Part shown: piece by piece, positions 41,981 through 50,203 of the stretch
How the letters are laid out: the number at the start of each line of letters is the position of its first letter
How positions within the stretch are numbered: the first letter of the stretch is position 1
NCBI GenBank assembly: GCA_963662765.2
Contig: CAXXUP010000008.1
Coordinates: 186,001-250,000 of the forward strand
Source: DATMXT01 sp963662765
GTDB taxonomy: Bacteria > Bacillota > Clostridia > Oscillospirales > Feifaniaceae
Length of the DNA stretch: 64,000 bases
Direction of reading: 5' to 3'
Position numbers and translations under genes: made by a program
The notes under the pieces: model-generated
Told to the model about the DNA's origin: nothing
The model's input: only the letters and a program-made list of their open reading frames with translations
Database searches by the model: none

Positions 41981-42904
41981 ATGGAGATTTGTGCCGTTAT
42001 TGTCGCCGCAGGCATGTCGTCTCGAATGGGCGAGTTCAAACCGATGCTGAACATCGGCTCGATTTCAGTCGCCCAACGGATCGTGACGACACTTCGGCAG
42101 GTCGGCATTTCCAAAATCATCGTTGTGACCGGTCACAACGCCGACATGCTGGAACGGCACCTCTCAAAGAGCGGCGCCATATTCTTGCGTAACGAGAATT
42201 ACCGCACGACTCAGATGTTCGACTCGGCCCGTATCGGCCTTTCCTACATCGTGGACAAGTGCGACGCGGTGCTCTTCACGCCGGTCGACATTCCGCTCTT
42301 CACCGCCGACACGGTGCGAAAACTTTTATCCTCGGGGGCGGATTACGCCTGCCCCGTCTGCTGTGGCGAGCGGGGGCATCCGATTTTGCTGTCGGAAAAA
42401 GTCGTTCGGCGGGTTTTAGAGGATAACGGGGAGGGCGGGCTTGCGGGTGCACTTGCGCGTTGCGGCTTTGAGGAGACCCTCGTGCCGGTCGAAGACCGCG
42501 GCGTCCTTTACGACGCCGACACCCCGGAGGACTTCAATGCGCTGCTGGGCTACCACAACAGCCAGCTCGTACGCCCTGTTGTCAAGGTGGCACTGGCCCG
42601 TGAGCTTCCCTTTTTCGATGAACGCATCGCCATGCTGCTGCGGCTGATTGAGGAGACTTCGTCGGTGCAGGCCGCCTGCCGCCGCATGCAGATGTCCTAC
42701 AGCTCGGGCTGGCACACCATCAACGGCATCGAGTCGCAGCTCGGGTACCGGCTTGTCGAGCGCAGCCACGGCGGCAGCGGCGGCGGGAGCAGCTGTCTGT
42801 CACCGGAGGGTACCCAGCTTTTACTGCGCTTTGACCGCTTCAACGACGCCATGAAGGAACAGGCAAAGCTGCTCTATGACCGGCATTTTTCCGATATTTT
42901 CTGA
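41981..42904 (+). CDS. MobA/MocA-like nucleotidyltransferase fused to a ModE/LysR-type helix-turn-helix
   Basis: The 307-residue protein has an N-terminal nucleotidyltransferase domain (about 1-195) with the signature AVIVAAGMSSRMGEFKPML and the metal-site FTPVDIPLF. It is like MocA, which attaches CMP to molybdopterin, or MobA, which attaches GMP. The C-terminal domain (about 205-300) has the winged-helix pattern AMLLRLIEETSSVQAACRRMQMSYSSGWHTINGIESQLGYRLVER, as in ModE, ending in a Gly/Ser linker region. The family resembles the DVU_1551 type linked to aldehyde oxidoreductases. Cytidylylation of the cofactor is the likely role since xanthine-oxidase-family enzymes use MCD. The fusion could tie cofactor supply to transcription. 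The ribosome binding site is CGAGG, five bases upstream. Confidence 0.78.
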   Translation: MEICAVIVAAGMSSRMGEFKPMLNIGSISVAQRIVTTLRQVGISKIIVVTGHNADMLERHLSKSGAIFLRNENYRTTQMFDSARIGLSYIVDKCDAVLFTPVDIPLFTADTVRKLLSSGADYACPVCCGERGHPILLSEKVVRRVLEDNGEGGLAGALARCGFEETLVPVEDRGVLYDADTPEDFNALLGYHNSQLVRPVVKVALARELPFFDERIAMLLRLIEETSSVQAACRRMQMSYSSGWHTINGIESQLGYRLVERSHGGSGGGSSCLSPEGTQLLLRFDRFNDAMKEQAKLLYDRHFSDIF

Positions 42905-43000
42905 CCTGATGTTATTTTTTGTGCCCATCAAGTTGTTTTCATTTGCAAATCGCATTTTTTTACTACTTGAATTTATAATTTAAAACGGAGGTGACCGGCC

Positions 43001-44080
43001 ATGAGAGAGATTACGCTTGTCCGCCACGGGCGCCCGGACATGCCTTACGACAACCCGCGCTGTCTCGGGACGACAGACCTTGGGCTCTCGACGCTCGGCC
43101 GGCTGCAGAGCGTTCTGGCCGGCATCTACCTTCGCAAAGAGGGAGTCACCACCGTATTTTGCAGCCGGCTTGCAAGAAGCTACGAATCAGCCGTCTGTAT
43201 GGGGTACAACCCCATCATGGCGGACGGTCTGCAAGAGCTCTTTGCCGGTGAGTGGGACGGCCTGCACTTTGATGAGATTCGCGCACGTTGGCCGCAGCTC
43301 TATGAGGCCCGGTCGGATAACTCGGGGACACCGCTTCCGGGCGCCGAGGACGCCACAGCGGGCGGGCTGCGTTTCGAGGTGGCCGTGCGGGACGTTATGG
43401 CCGCCTCTGAGGGGAATATCGCCATCGTCACTCACGCCTCGGTCATGGGGCTTTTCATCTGCCGGGCGCTTGGCCTCTCCCTGATACGTGCCCGCGAATT
43501 TAAGCCGGCCTACGGTTCCGTCACGCGCTTTTCTTTTGACGGAGAAGCCTTCAAGCTGGAGGGTGAACCCGGATTTATCCCCTTGCCGCCGCTTGATGAA
43601 ACAGTCTGCACCGCTCTGCTGCAGGCAGCCGGCACGCCAAAAGAGGTCGTCCTTCACTGCGTCGCCGTTGCCAGCGAAGCCCTGCGCATCTGCGACGAAC
43701 TTGCGGAGGCGGGAATTTTCTTCGACCGGGAGACCGTGTATGCCGCCGCCATGCTGCACGATATTTTACGCACGGAGCCCCGCCACAACGAGGTGGGAGC
43801 CGAGCTCATCGTAAGACTTGGCTACCCAAAAGTCGCCGCCTGCATCAAGACCCACCATGACTGCCGGTTTGACGGCGAACTTGACGAGGCGGCCGTCCTC
43901 TGCATCGCCGACAAGCTGACGCAGGGGGAGCGCCCGGTATCGCTTGAGGAGCGGTTTTCCGAAAGTCTAAGAAAATGCAACAGCGACGCCGCCGTTCGAA
44001 AACACAAAGCACGGCTGCAAACGGCAAAGGCAATTCGGTCCAAAATAAACACACTGTGCGAAAAGGACGTGATTTCATGA
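43001..44080 (+). CDS. Histidine phosphatase domain fused to an HD domain
   Basis: The 359-residue protein has an N-terminal phosphoglycerate-mutase-like domain (about 1-195) with RHG (residues 8-10, catalytic His9), CLGTTDLGLSTLG, the glutamate ELFAGEWDG and the second histidine in IVTHASV. The C-terminal part (about 215-345) is an HD domain with AAMLHDIL and IKTHHD, as in phosphohydrolases. The combination suggests a hydrolase acting on a phosphate ester of a cofactor or nucleotide, but the substrate is unknown. GGAGGTG lies upstream. It overlaps xdhC by ATGA. No such gene is part of standard molybdenum cofactor biosynthesis. Confidence 0.78.
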   Translation: MREITLVRHGRPDMPYDNPRCLGTTDLGLSTLGRLQSVLAGIYLRKEGVTTVFCSRLARSYESAVCMGYNPIMADGLQELFAGEWDGLHFDEIRARWPQLYEARSDNSGTPLPGAEDATAGGLRFEVAVRDVMAASEGNIAIVTHASVMGLFICRALGLSLIRAREFKPAYGSVTRFSFDGEAFKLEGEPGFIPLPPLDETVCTALLQAAGTPKEVVLHCVAVASEALRICDELAEAGIFFDRETVYAAAMLHDILRTEPRHNEVGAELIVRLGYPKVAACIKTHHDCRFDGELDEAAVLCIADKLTQGERPVSLEERFSESLRKCNSDAAVRKHKARLQTAKAIRSKINTLCEKDVIS

Positions 44081-45090
44081 GAACGATGCTGAAAACTCTT
44101 TCTGAACACATTAGGGCCTGCCGCCCGGTTGTGCTGGTCACGGTCATCGCAAGTTCCGGGGCGACCCCCCGCGGCGCCGGCGCCCGCATGCTGGTGGGCG
44201 AAGAGGGGCGAATTAGCGGCACTATCGGCGGCGGGGCAGTCGAGTACCGCTCAACTGAGATCGCCATGGAGGCGCTCAAAACAGGAACTTCCCACGAGCA
44301 TGATTTTTCGCTGACTAAAGACGATGTGCAAAACCTCGGCATGATCTGCGGCGGGGCGGTCAATGTCTTCTTCCGCTTTATTCCCGCCGGGGACGAGTCC
44401 GTCATCGCCCTGTGCGACCAAGCGGAGCGGCTCTTTGCCAAAGGGGGGGACATGTGGCTCATCTACGACATCTCACGGGGCGGAACGCTTGGGCTCTATA
44501 CGAAAGAGGCGGGCTTTTTCCCGAAGGGCGAGTTCGAATTCATGCCCCAAATGCTCTCCCGCCACCCTATGCGGATCACAGGCGACGGGCGGGACATCTA
44601 CTCGGAACAGATCTCCTCGTCGGGCCGGGTCTATGTCTTTGGCTGCGGCCATGTGGCACAGGAGCTGGTGCCAGTCCTTGAGCATGTCGGCTTCCCCTGC
44701 GTCGCCCTCGACGACCGGCCGGAGTTTGCCGACAAGGCGCTCTTCCCCACCGCCCATGAGGTTATGCTCCTCGACTTCGAGCGCGTTTTTGACACCGTGG
44801 CCATCGGCCCCGAGGACTATGTCTGCGTCATGACCCGTGGACACGCCTTCGACGCCGTCGTCCAGGCGCAGGTTCTCAAAACCCCGGCCTGCTACATCGG
44901 GGTCATCGGCAGCGCAGCCAAGAAGGTCGGCGTCTATCAGAAGCTCTACGAGCAGGGCTTCACGCCGGCCGACACGGACCGCATCACCTCCCCCATTGGG
45001 ACATCCATTAAAGCCGAGACGCCGGCCGAGATCGCCATCAGCATTGCGGGGCAGCTTATCGAGTTTCGCGCAAAGCGAAACGCAAAATGA
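44077..45090 (+). CDS. XdhC/CoxF family molybdenum cofactor maturation protein
   Basis: XdhC proteins bind molybdopterin, help in its sulfuration and insert it into the apo-enzyme of the xanthine oxidase family. The 337-residue protein has the XdhC-CoxI segment VIASSGATPRGAGARMLVGEEG (about 25-46) and GTIGGGAVEY, then the C-terminal Rossmann-like domain with VYVFGCGHVAQELVPVLEHVG and GVIGSAAKK. It fits the aldehyde oxidoreductase 2.6 kb away on the other strand as client. It begins within the previous stop (ATGA) and ends overlapping the NTPase (ATGA). An earlier start at 43975 lies inside the preceding gene. Confidence 0.85.
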   Translation: MRTMLKTLSEHIRACRPVVLVTVIASSGATPRGAGARMLVGEEGRISGTIGGGAVEYRSTEIAMEALKTGTSHEHDFSLTKDDVQNLGMICGGAVNVFFRFIPAGDESVIALCDQAERLFAKGGDMWLIYDISRGGTLGLYTKEAGFFPKGEFEFMPQMLSRHPMRITGDGRDIYSEQISSSGRVYVFGCGHVAQELVPVLEHVGFPCVALDDRPEFADKALFPTAHEVMLLDFERVFDTVAIGPEDYVCVMTRGHAFDAVVQAQVLKTPACYIGVIGSAAKKVGVYQKLYEQGFTPADTDRITSPIGTSIKAETPAEIAISIAGQLIEFRAKRNAK

Positions 45091-45674
45091 CCCCGCGGCT
45101 CTTTTTGACCGGCCCCATCGGCTGCGGCAAGACCACCATGATCCGTGCAGCACTCGGGGAGGCCACCCGCAGGGCCGGCGGCTTTGTGACCGAGCGCACG
45201 TACGACGGAGACGGGATGCCAACAGGGTTTATGCTTATGCGGACTGCGGAACTCGCGGCCCCGCCAGCGCGTCGGAGCGGCAGGCGGTTTCTCATTTTTG
45301 AAGACGGCGTGTCCCGGCGGGATGACAGTGTTTTTACCGATTACGCGGCCGCCATTTTGCGCCAGTCGACCGTCGACCCCTTTGCCGTACTAGACGAGTT
45401 CGGCGGCTTTGAGTTGACACTCCCCCTTTTCGAGGCTGCGCTAAACGACTTTTTCAAGGCTGAAGTGCCGGTTATCGGGGTGCTCAAGGCCATTCCATCG
45501 GCCAAAAAGCTAGGGGAGCGGCTGAACCTGTCGGATGAGTACCCAAAGCTTGCCCGGAGGCTGCTCTCAACCCTTGATGCCGACCCCGGCACGACGGTGC
45601 TGCGCACAACCGGACGATATGACGCGGCTGCAAAGGCGGCCGTCTTGGAGTGGGTGAAAAATTTTGTATTTTGA
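45087..45674 (+). CDS. THEP1-like nucleoside-triphosphatase (NTPase_1 type)
   Basis: A 195-residue P-loop NTPase with Walker A TGPIGCGKTTMI (P-loop at residues 9-17), a RRAGGFVTER segment and a Walker-B-like VLDEFGGFELTLPLFEAAL. This resembles THEP1-type NTPases (usually DEIGPLEL in the B region). Its placement between XdhC and a DUF364 protein suggests a metallochaperone-like or cofactor insertion role, comparable to small NTPases found in other molybdenum hydroxylase clusters. The substrate is not known. Overlaps are 4 bases upstream and 11 bases downstream. Confidence 0.7.
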   Translation: MTPRLFLTGPIGCGKTTMIRAALGEATRRAGGFVTERTYDGDGMPTGFMLMRTAELAAPPARRSGRRFLIFEDGVSRRDDSVFTDYAAAILRQSTVDPFAVLDEFGGFELTLPLFEAALNDFFKAEVPVIGVLKAIPSAKKLGERLNLSDEYPKLARRLLSTLDADPGTTVLRTTGRYDAAAKAAVLEWVKNFVF

Positions 45675-46416
45675 TAACACCATCTGGCAACTGTACGACG
45701 CTCTCATCGAAGGCATGGGCGAGGGTAGGCAAATTGACGATACCGCCGTCTCCGACTGCTGGTCGCTAGTGCGGGCAGGGGGTGACATCGGCATTGCCAT
45801 GACGACGCCGGGCGACACCCGCCCGAAGCTTTTCGCGGGGGGCTTTGTCCACTGCGACCTAACAAAGGCTGCAGCGGCCCTGAAAAGCTGGAACTTCGAC
45901 GAAGCCGGGTACGGCGGCGCTGCCGTCAACGCCTATTACAACACGCGTTCCCGCCTCGAGCGGCTAGGCTGCGGCGAGCCCTATAAAAACTTCTGCACAA
46001 GAGGGCTCGATCTGTCTGGAAAGACGGTCGGGGTGGTGGGGCACCTGAAAATGCCGGCGGACACCTTAGCCTGCGCCCGCGAGATCTTCATCCTCGAGCG
46101 AAATCCGCAAGAGGGTGACTACCCGGACTCCGCCTGCGAATATCTGCTGCCCACATGCGACGTTGCAATCATCACCGGCAGCACCCTCATCAACAAGACA
46201 TTGCCCCGGCTTTTAGAGCTTTGCCGCAGGGCCTACGTCATCCTGACCGGGCCGTCGGTCCCTATGTGTCCCGCTTTGCTCGAATTTGGCATTGACCGGC
46301 TGGCGGGCCTTGTCCTGACCGACCCCGCTGGGGCAATCCGGCATGTTGCGGACAACCTGCCGGGGCCACCCTTCAAATACGGACAGACCTTTTTGATTGG
46401 CAGGGATCTGTCATGA
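45664..46416 (+). CDS. DUF364/DUF4213 family protein (putative metal-chelate binding)
   Basis: A 250-residue soluble protein of the DUF364 type, proposed to bind heavy metals or chelates. The N-terminal half reads DCWSLVRAGGDIGIAMTTPGDTRPKL. The C-terminal half is Rossmann-like, with LSGKTVGVVGHLKMPADTLA, CDVAIITGSTLINKTLPRLLELC and VILTGPSVPMCPALL. DUF364 proteins often accompany molybdenum or iron transport genes. The start is TTG at 45664, overlapping the NTPase by 11 bases; the stop overlaps the permease by ATGA. The role in the cluster is inferred only from location. Confidence 0.7.
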   Translation: MYFDNTIWQLYDALIEGMGEGRQIDDTAVSDCWSLVRAGGDIGIAMTTPGDTRPKLFAGGFVHCDLTKAAAALKSWNFDEAGYGGAAVNAYYNTRSRLERLGCGEPYKNFCTRGLDLSGKTVGVVGHLKMPADTLACAREIFILERNPQEGDYPDSACEYLLPTCDVAIITGSTLINKTLPRLLELCRRAYVILTGPSVPMCPALLEFGIDRLAGLVLTDPAGAIRHVADNLPGPPFKYGQTFLIGRDLS

Positions 46417-47495
46417 CGGAGCAGCGTAAGGGGGTCCTGTCGGAAGAGCCGACCATCCCCGACCGGGAAAAACGCGCTTTTAGCGGCCGCAGCATCAATT
46501 TGCTTCTTTTTGGCCTACTGCTTGCCTGCATGGCGCTGTCCTTCCTGATCGGCCGGTATACGGTTCCGGCCAAAGAGTTTTTCGGCATCGTATGGAGCCG
46601 AATTGCGGGCTTTTTCGGCGGCACCGTCACACCTTTCTGGACAGCTCAGATGGAATCGGCTGTCATCAACGTGCGGCTCCCCCGGGTCATCATGAGCGTA
46701 CTGGTGGGGGCTTGCCTCGCGGCTGCAGGCTCTGCCTATCAGGGGGTCTTCCAAAATCCGATGGCTTCACCCGACCTTTTAGGCGCTTCGGCAGGCGCCG
46801 GCTTTGGCGCGGCCATCGCCATCTACTTTGGACTTCCGAGCTTTGGGATCACGCTGTGCGCCTTTTGCATGAGCCTTGCCACCGTGGCCATCGTATTCTT
46901 TATCAGCCGACGGACGAGGGGCGAGCGGGTGCTGGGCCTCATTCTGGCCGGCATCATTGTCAGTTCCCTGTTTTCGGCAGGTACCTCCTTCATCAAGCTG
47001 GTCGCCGACCCCACAAATAAGCTGCCCCTCATCACCTACTGGCTGATGGGCAGTCTTGCAGGTGCCAAGTGGAGCGAGGTGCGGTTTGTCATCTTCCCCA
47101 TGCTGACGGGCCTTATTCCGCTTCTTTTGCTGCGGTGGCGGCTGAGCGTGTTGACCATGGGGGACGACGAAGCTCACTCCATGGGGGTCGACGCCGGCCG
47201 GCTGCGGCTCATCGTCGTGATCTGCGCCACCCTCGTAACGGCCTCGGCCGTCTCAGTGTCCGGCATGATTGGGTGGGTGGGGCTTGTCATTCCGCACATG
47301 CTGCGCAAGCTGACGGGTAGCGACTATCGGTGGCTCATGCCGGCCTCCATAATGGGCGGCGGACTGTTTTTGCTCATCGTGGACAACGTCTCCCGCAACC
47401 TCTTTGCGGCTGGACTTCCCATCGGCATCCTGACCGCTTTCATCGGGGCGCCGTTTTTCCTGTGGCTTATTACGGGAAGGAGTGGCAGGTCATGA
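46413..47495 (+). CDS. FecCD-type ABC transporter permease
   Basis: The 360-residue permease has about ten transmembrane segments and the FecCD/BtuC features: RLPRVIMSVLVGACLAAAGSAYQGVFQNPMASPDLLGASAGA (about 88-130) and a late GWVGLVIPHMLRKLTGSDYRWLMP region. It should transport iron-siderophore, heme, cobalamin or oxyanions. Since the cluster serves a molybdenum enzyme, molybdate or tungstate import through a MolBC-like system is a reasonable inference. It overlaps both neighbouring genes by ATGA. Confidence 0.85.
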   Translation: MTEQRKGVLSEEPTIPDREKRAFSGRSINLLLFGLLLACMALSFLIGRYTVPAKEFFGIVWSRIAGFFGGTVTPFWTAQMESAVINVRLPRVIMSVLVGACLAAAGSAYQGVFQNPMASPDLLGASAGAGFGAAIAIYFGLPSFGITLCAFCMSLATVAIVFFISRRTRGERVLGLILAGIIVSSLFSAGTSFIKLVADPTNKLPLITYWLMGSLAGAKWSEVRFVIFPMLTGLIPLLLLRWRLSVLTMGDDEAHSMGVDAGRLRLIVVICATLVTASAVSVSGMIGWVGLVIPHMLRKLTGSDYRWLMPASIMGGGLFLLIVDNVSRNLFAAGLPIGILTAFIGAPFFLWLITGRSGRS

Positions 47496-48280
47496 GTGTT
47501 GAAGTGAAAAACCTCTCCTTCTCCTACGGCGGCGGCGACATTTTGAAAGAGATCAGCTTCACCGCAAACCCCGGCCAGTTCCTTTCGATTTTAGGCCCCA
47601 ACGGAGTGGGCAAGTCTACCCTCTTCAAGTGCATTCTGGGGCTTTTACGAAACTACAGCGGTGAGGTTATCCTCGATGGGGTCGATGCAAAAACTCTCTC
47701 CGTTTCGGAGATGGCCAAGAAAATCGCCTATATCCCCCAATCGGGGTACCCCGTTTTCAACTACAGCGTGCACGACATCGTGCTGATGGGCGCAACCTCC
47801 CGGCTTTCAACATTCGGCATTCCGCAAAAGCAGGACAGCGCAAGGGCCGATGCGGCGCTTCAAAAAATCGGCATCTCCCACCTGCGGGATCGGTGCTTCC
47901 ACCACCTGTCGGGCGGCGAGCGTCAGCTCGTGATGATCGCAAGGGCCCTAACCCAGCAAGCGAAGGTGCTGATGCTCGATGAGCCTACGTCGAGCCTCGA
48001 CTTCGGCAATCAAGTGCTGGTGCTCGAAGAGGCAAAGGAGCTTGCCGGCGAGGGCTATACCGTCATCGCCACCACCCACAACCCGGAACAGTCCTACATG
48101 TTCTCCGACCGCATCATCGCACTCAAGGGCGGACGCATCCTCGCTGACGGCCCACCCCGTGAAGTGCTCGATGCGGATCTAATGCGAGAGCTCTACCGCG
48201 TTAACGTCACGGTGTCAAGCCTGTTCGAGGACCGAGTGCGGGTCTGCACCCCCGACATAGTTGTTTCAAAAAACGTCTAA
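47492..48280 (+). CDS. ABC transporter ATP-binding protein (FecE/MolC type)
   Basis: The 262-residue ATPase shows Walker A GPNGVGKST, Q-loop IPQSGYPVFNYSVHDIVLMG, signature HLSGGERQLVMIARAL, Walker B VLMLDEPTSSLDFGNQ and the switch His in TTHNPEQ. It powers the FecCD-type permease encoded just upstream (ATGA junction). The start at 47492 is set by the junction and GAAGGAGTGG upstream; a longer reading overlaps the permease. Confidence 0.88.
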   Translation: MSVEVKNLSFSYGGGDILKEISFTANPGQFLSILGPNGVGKSTLFKCILGLLRNYSGEVILDGVDAKTLSVSEMAKKIAYIPQSGYPVFNYSVHDIVLMGATSRLSTFGIPQKQDSARADAALQKIGISHLRDRCFHHLSGGERQLVMIARALTQQAKVLMLDEPTSSLDFGNQVLVLEEAKELAGEGYTVIATTHNPEQSYMFSDRIIALKGGRILADGPPREVLDADLMRELYRVNVTVSSLFEDRVRVCTPDIVVSKNV

Positions 48281-48307
48281 GCGACGTCAATTTAAAAGGA
48301 GGCCATT

Positions 48308-49393
48308 ATGAAAAAACGCGCACTCGCTCTTCTCCTTGTCTTAACGCTTTCCATCGGCATGCTCGCCGGCTGCCAGAAGACCCCCGCGACAACCGAACCC
48401 ACCCCAACACCCGAAACCAGAGAGTTTGTCGACTCCACCGGGCGCACCGTCACCATCCCCTATACGGTGACCAAAATTGCCGTCAGCGGACCCTTAACCC
48501 AGGTCTATGTGCTGCCGCTGGCCGGAGACATGCTGGTCGGCGTCTCGAACGCTTTTTCCGCGGAGGCCAAAACGTACCTGCCGGCTTATCTGTTTGAACT
48601 AACCGAGGTCGGCCAGCTTTACGGCGGCAAGAGCGAAATGGACCTTGAGGCACTGCTGGCGGCGGCCCCCGATGTCGTCATCGATGTAGGCGAGGCCAAG
48701 GCCACCATTGTCGAGGACATGGACGCACTGACCACCCAGACCGGAATTCCTTTTGTACACATCGACGCGACAGTCAAAACCGCACCGGAAGCTTATCGCA
48801 AGCTGGGAGAATTGCTCGGCCGGCCCGAGAAGGCCGAGGAGCTTGCAGGCTGGTGCGAAGCCACCTATGCGGATGTCACCACCGTGATGACAGCGGTCGA
48901 CGCAGCCGGAGCCCGTAAAACCCTGCTCTACTGCCTCGGTGACAAGGGCCTCAATGTCATCGCAGAGGGTTCCTATCACGCCGAAACCGTCAACCTCATG
49001 GGCGACAATGTGGCCAAACTCTCGGATGTGGTCTCTTCCGGCATGGGCAACGAGACCGACCTTGAGCAGATCATGCTGTGGAATCCGGATGTCGTAATAT
49101 TTGCTCCGGACAGCATCTACGACACGGTTTCCGATGATCCCGCCTGGCAAGAGCTACCCGCCGTCGCCGCCGGTACTTACTACAAGGCCCCTGCCTTCCC
49201 CTATGGCTGGCTGTCGAGCCCGCCCTCGGTGCAGCGGTATCTTGGCATGCTGTGGCTTGGGTCCGTGCTCTATCCCGACTATGCCGACTACAACCTCAAG
49301 GAAAAAGTTACAGAGTACTACAAGACTTTCTACGATTGCGACCTGACCGACGAGATGTACGCCACGCTAACTGCCGGTGCTCTGCCGAAATAA
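48308..49393 (+). CDS. ABC transporter substrate-binding lipoprotein (FecB/BtuF/MolA type)
   Basis: The 361-residue lipoprotein has a signal peptide and lipobox GMLAGC (Cys22), a Thr/Pro linker, then the typical start of class III binding proteins, EFVDSTGRTVTIPYTVTKIA. Later regions are LAAAPDVVIDVGEAKATI and LMGDNVAKLSDVVSSGMGNETDLEQIMLWNPDVVIF. It should deliver ligand to the FecCD-type permease. The family includes molybdate/tungstate binders (MolA) as well as iron, heme and cobalamin binders. Context favours Mo or W, but the binding residues cannot be decided by eye. It starts 27 bases after the ATPase and ends before a terminator at 49409-49438. Confidence 0.82.
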   Translation: MKKRALALLLVLTLSIGMLAGCQKTPATTEPTPTPETREFVDSTGRTVTIPYTVTKIAVSGPLTQVYVLPLAGDMLVGVSNAFSAEAKTYLPAYLFELTEVGQLYGGKSEMDLEALLAAAPDVVIDVGEAKATIVEDMDALTTQTGIPFVHIDATVKTAPEAYRKLGELLGRPEKAEELAGWCEATYADVTTVMTAVDAAGARKTLLYCLGDKGLNVIAEGSYHAETVNLMGDNVAKLSDVVSSGMGNETDLEQIMLWNPDVVIFAPDSIYDTVSDDPAWQELPAVAAGTYYKAPAFPYGWLSSPPSVQRYLGMLWLGSVLYPDYADYNLKEKVTEYYKTFYDCDLTDEMYATLTAGALPK

Positions 49394-49408
49394 CTCACAA
49401 AATGCACT

Positions 49409-49438
49409 GGGCGGATGAAGAATGTTCTTCATCCGCCC
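49409..49438 (+). terminator. Terminator of the plus-strand maturation and transport arm
   Basis: A perfect 13-bp stem (GGGCGGATGAAGA with TCTTCATCCGCCC) with loop ATGT lies 16 bases after the binding-protein stop and is followed by GTGTTTTATA, ending the long unit that began near 41514. Confidence 0.75.
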
Positions 49439-49548
49439 GTGTTTTATATGCCCATATTTGTCAAATATCGGCTTGTTTTTTAGGGGCGGTATATTTTGCA
49501 GTTCTCGGCAAAAAATAGCGGTGGACATTGAACGGGAGGATGTAAGAT

Positions 49549-50085
49549 ATGAAGGCAACGGGAATCGTCCGCCGCATCGACGACCTGGGGCGGGTCGTCA
49601 TACCCAAAGAAATTCGCAGAACCATGCGAATCCGTGAGGGCGAGCCTCTTGAAATATATACCGACAGAGACGGAGAGGTCATTTTCAAGAAGTACTCCCC
49701 TGTCGGCGAGCTGTCGGCTTTTGCCGTGCAGTGCGCCGAGGCCCTGTCCAAGACGGCCGACCTTCCGGCGCTGGTTTGCGACCGCGACGCCGTCATTGCA
49801 GTGGCCGGTCTGGCAAAAAAAGAGGTTGAGGGCAAGCTGCTCTCCACCGAATACGAGAAGCTGATGGAAGGCCGACAGCCGGTCGGCCGCAGCCGCTCGG
49901 AACCGCTGCCCTGCGTGCTGGACGGCGTTGAGCGCACAAGGGCACTCGCAGCCGCTCCCATCATCGAGGGCGGCGACGTGATCGGCTCGGTCGCCCTACT
50001 GGGCGACGCGGCTGCTGCCGGTGAGGTCGAAATCAAACTGACCCAAAACTGCGCCGCATTTTTAAGCAAGCAACTTGAGCCCTGA
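49549..50085 (+). CDS. spoVT: Stage V sporulation transcription factor SpoVT (AbrB family)
   Basis: SpoVT tunes forespore gene expression late in sporulation. The 178 residues match the family: an AbrB-type swapped-hairpin DNA-binding domain (1-50; ATGIVRRIDDLGRVVIPKEIRR) followed by a GAF-like domain (about 55-178). The start has GGGAGGATGTAAG upstream. The gene stands alone between two terminators and next to polA on the opposite strand. Its presence supports a spore-forming lineage. No clear sigma-G promoter could be assigned by eye. Confidence 0.93.
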   Translation: MKATGIVRRIDDLGRVVIPKEIRRTMRIREGEPLEIYTDRDGEVIFKKYSPVGELSAFAVQCAEALSKTADLPALVCDRDAVIAVAGLAKKEVEGKLLSTEYEKLMEGRQPVGRSRSEPLPCVLDGVERTRALAAAPIIEGGDVIGSVALLGDAAAAGEVEIKLTQNCAAFLSKQLEP

Positions 50086-50097
50086 TACGCGCCACGC

Positions 50098-50142
50098 AAA
50101 AAGGCCGGGTATTCAACAAGGAGTTGAATACCCGGCCTTTTT
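50098..50142. terminator. Strong bidirectional terminator after spoVT
   Basis: The perfect 20-bp stem AAAAAGGCCGGGTATTCAAC (50098-50117) with its complement (50123-50142), loop AAGGA, has A-rich and T-rich ends. It works in both directions, ending spoVT on the plus strand and the phosphatase-acetyltransferase gene from the minus strand. Confidence 0.9.
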
Positions 50143-50203
50143 ACGGTCTGTATCGGGCCGCAAACCCTTTGCGGCCCGAGCACGTGTATAAAGCGACCAT
50201 TAT

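Noticed and set aside
49453..49520. Sigma-G promoter and ATATTTG/CAAATAT palindrome before spoVT
   Set aside because: Candidate -35 and -10 elements were too far from the consensus to be assigned; the palindrome is short and not otherwise supported.
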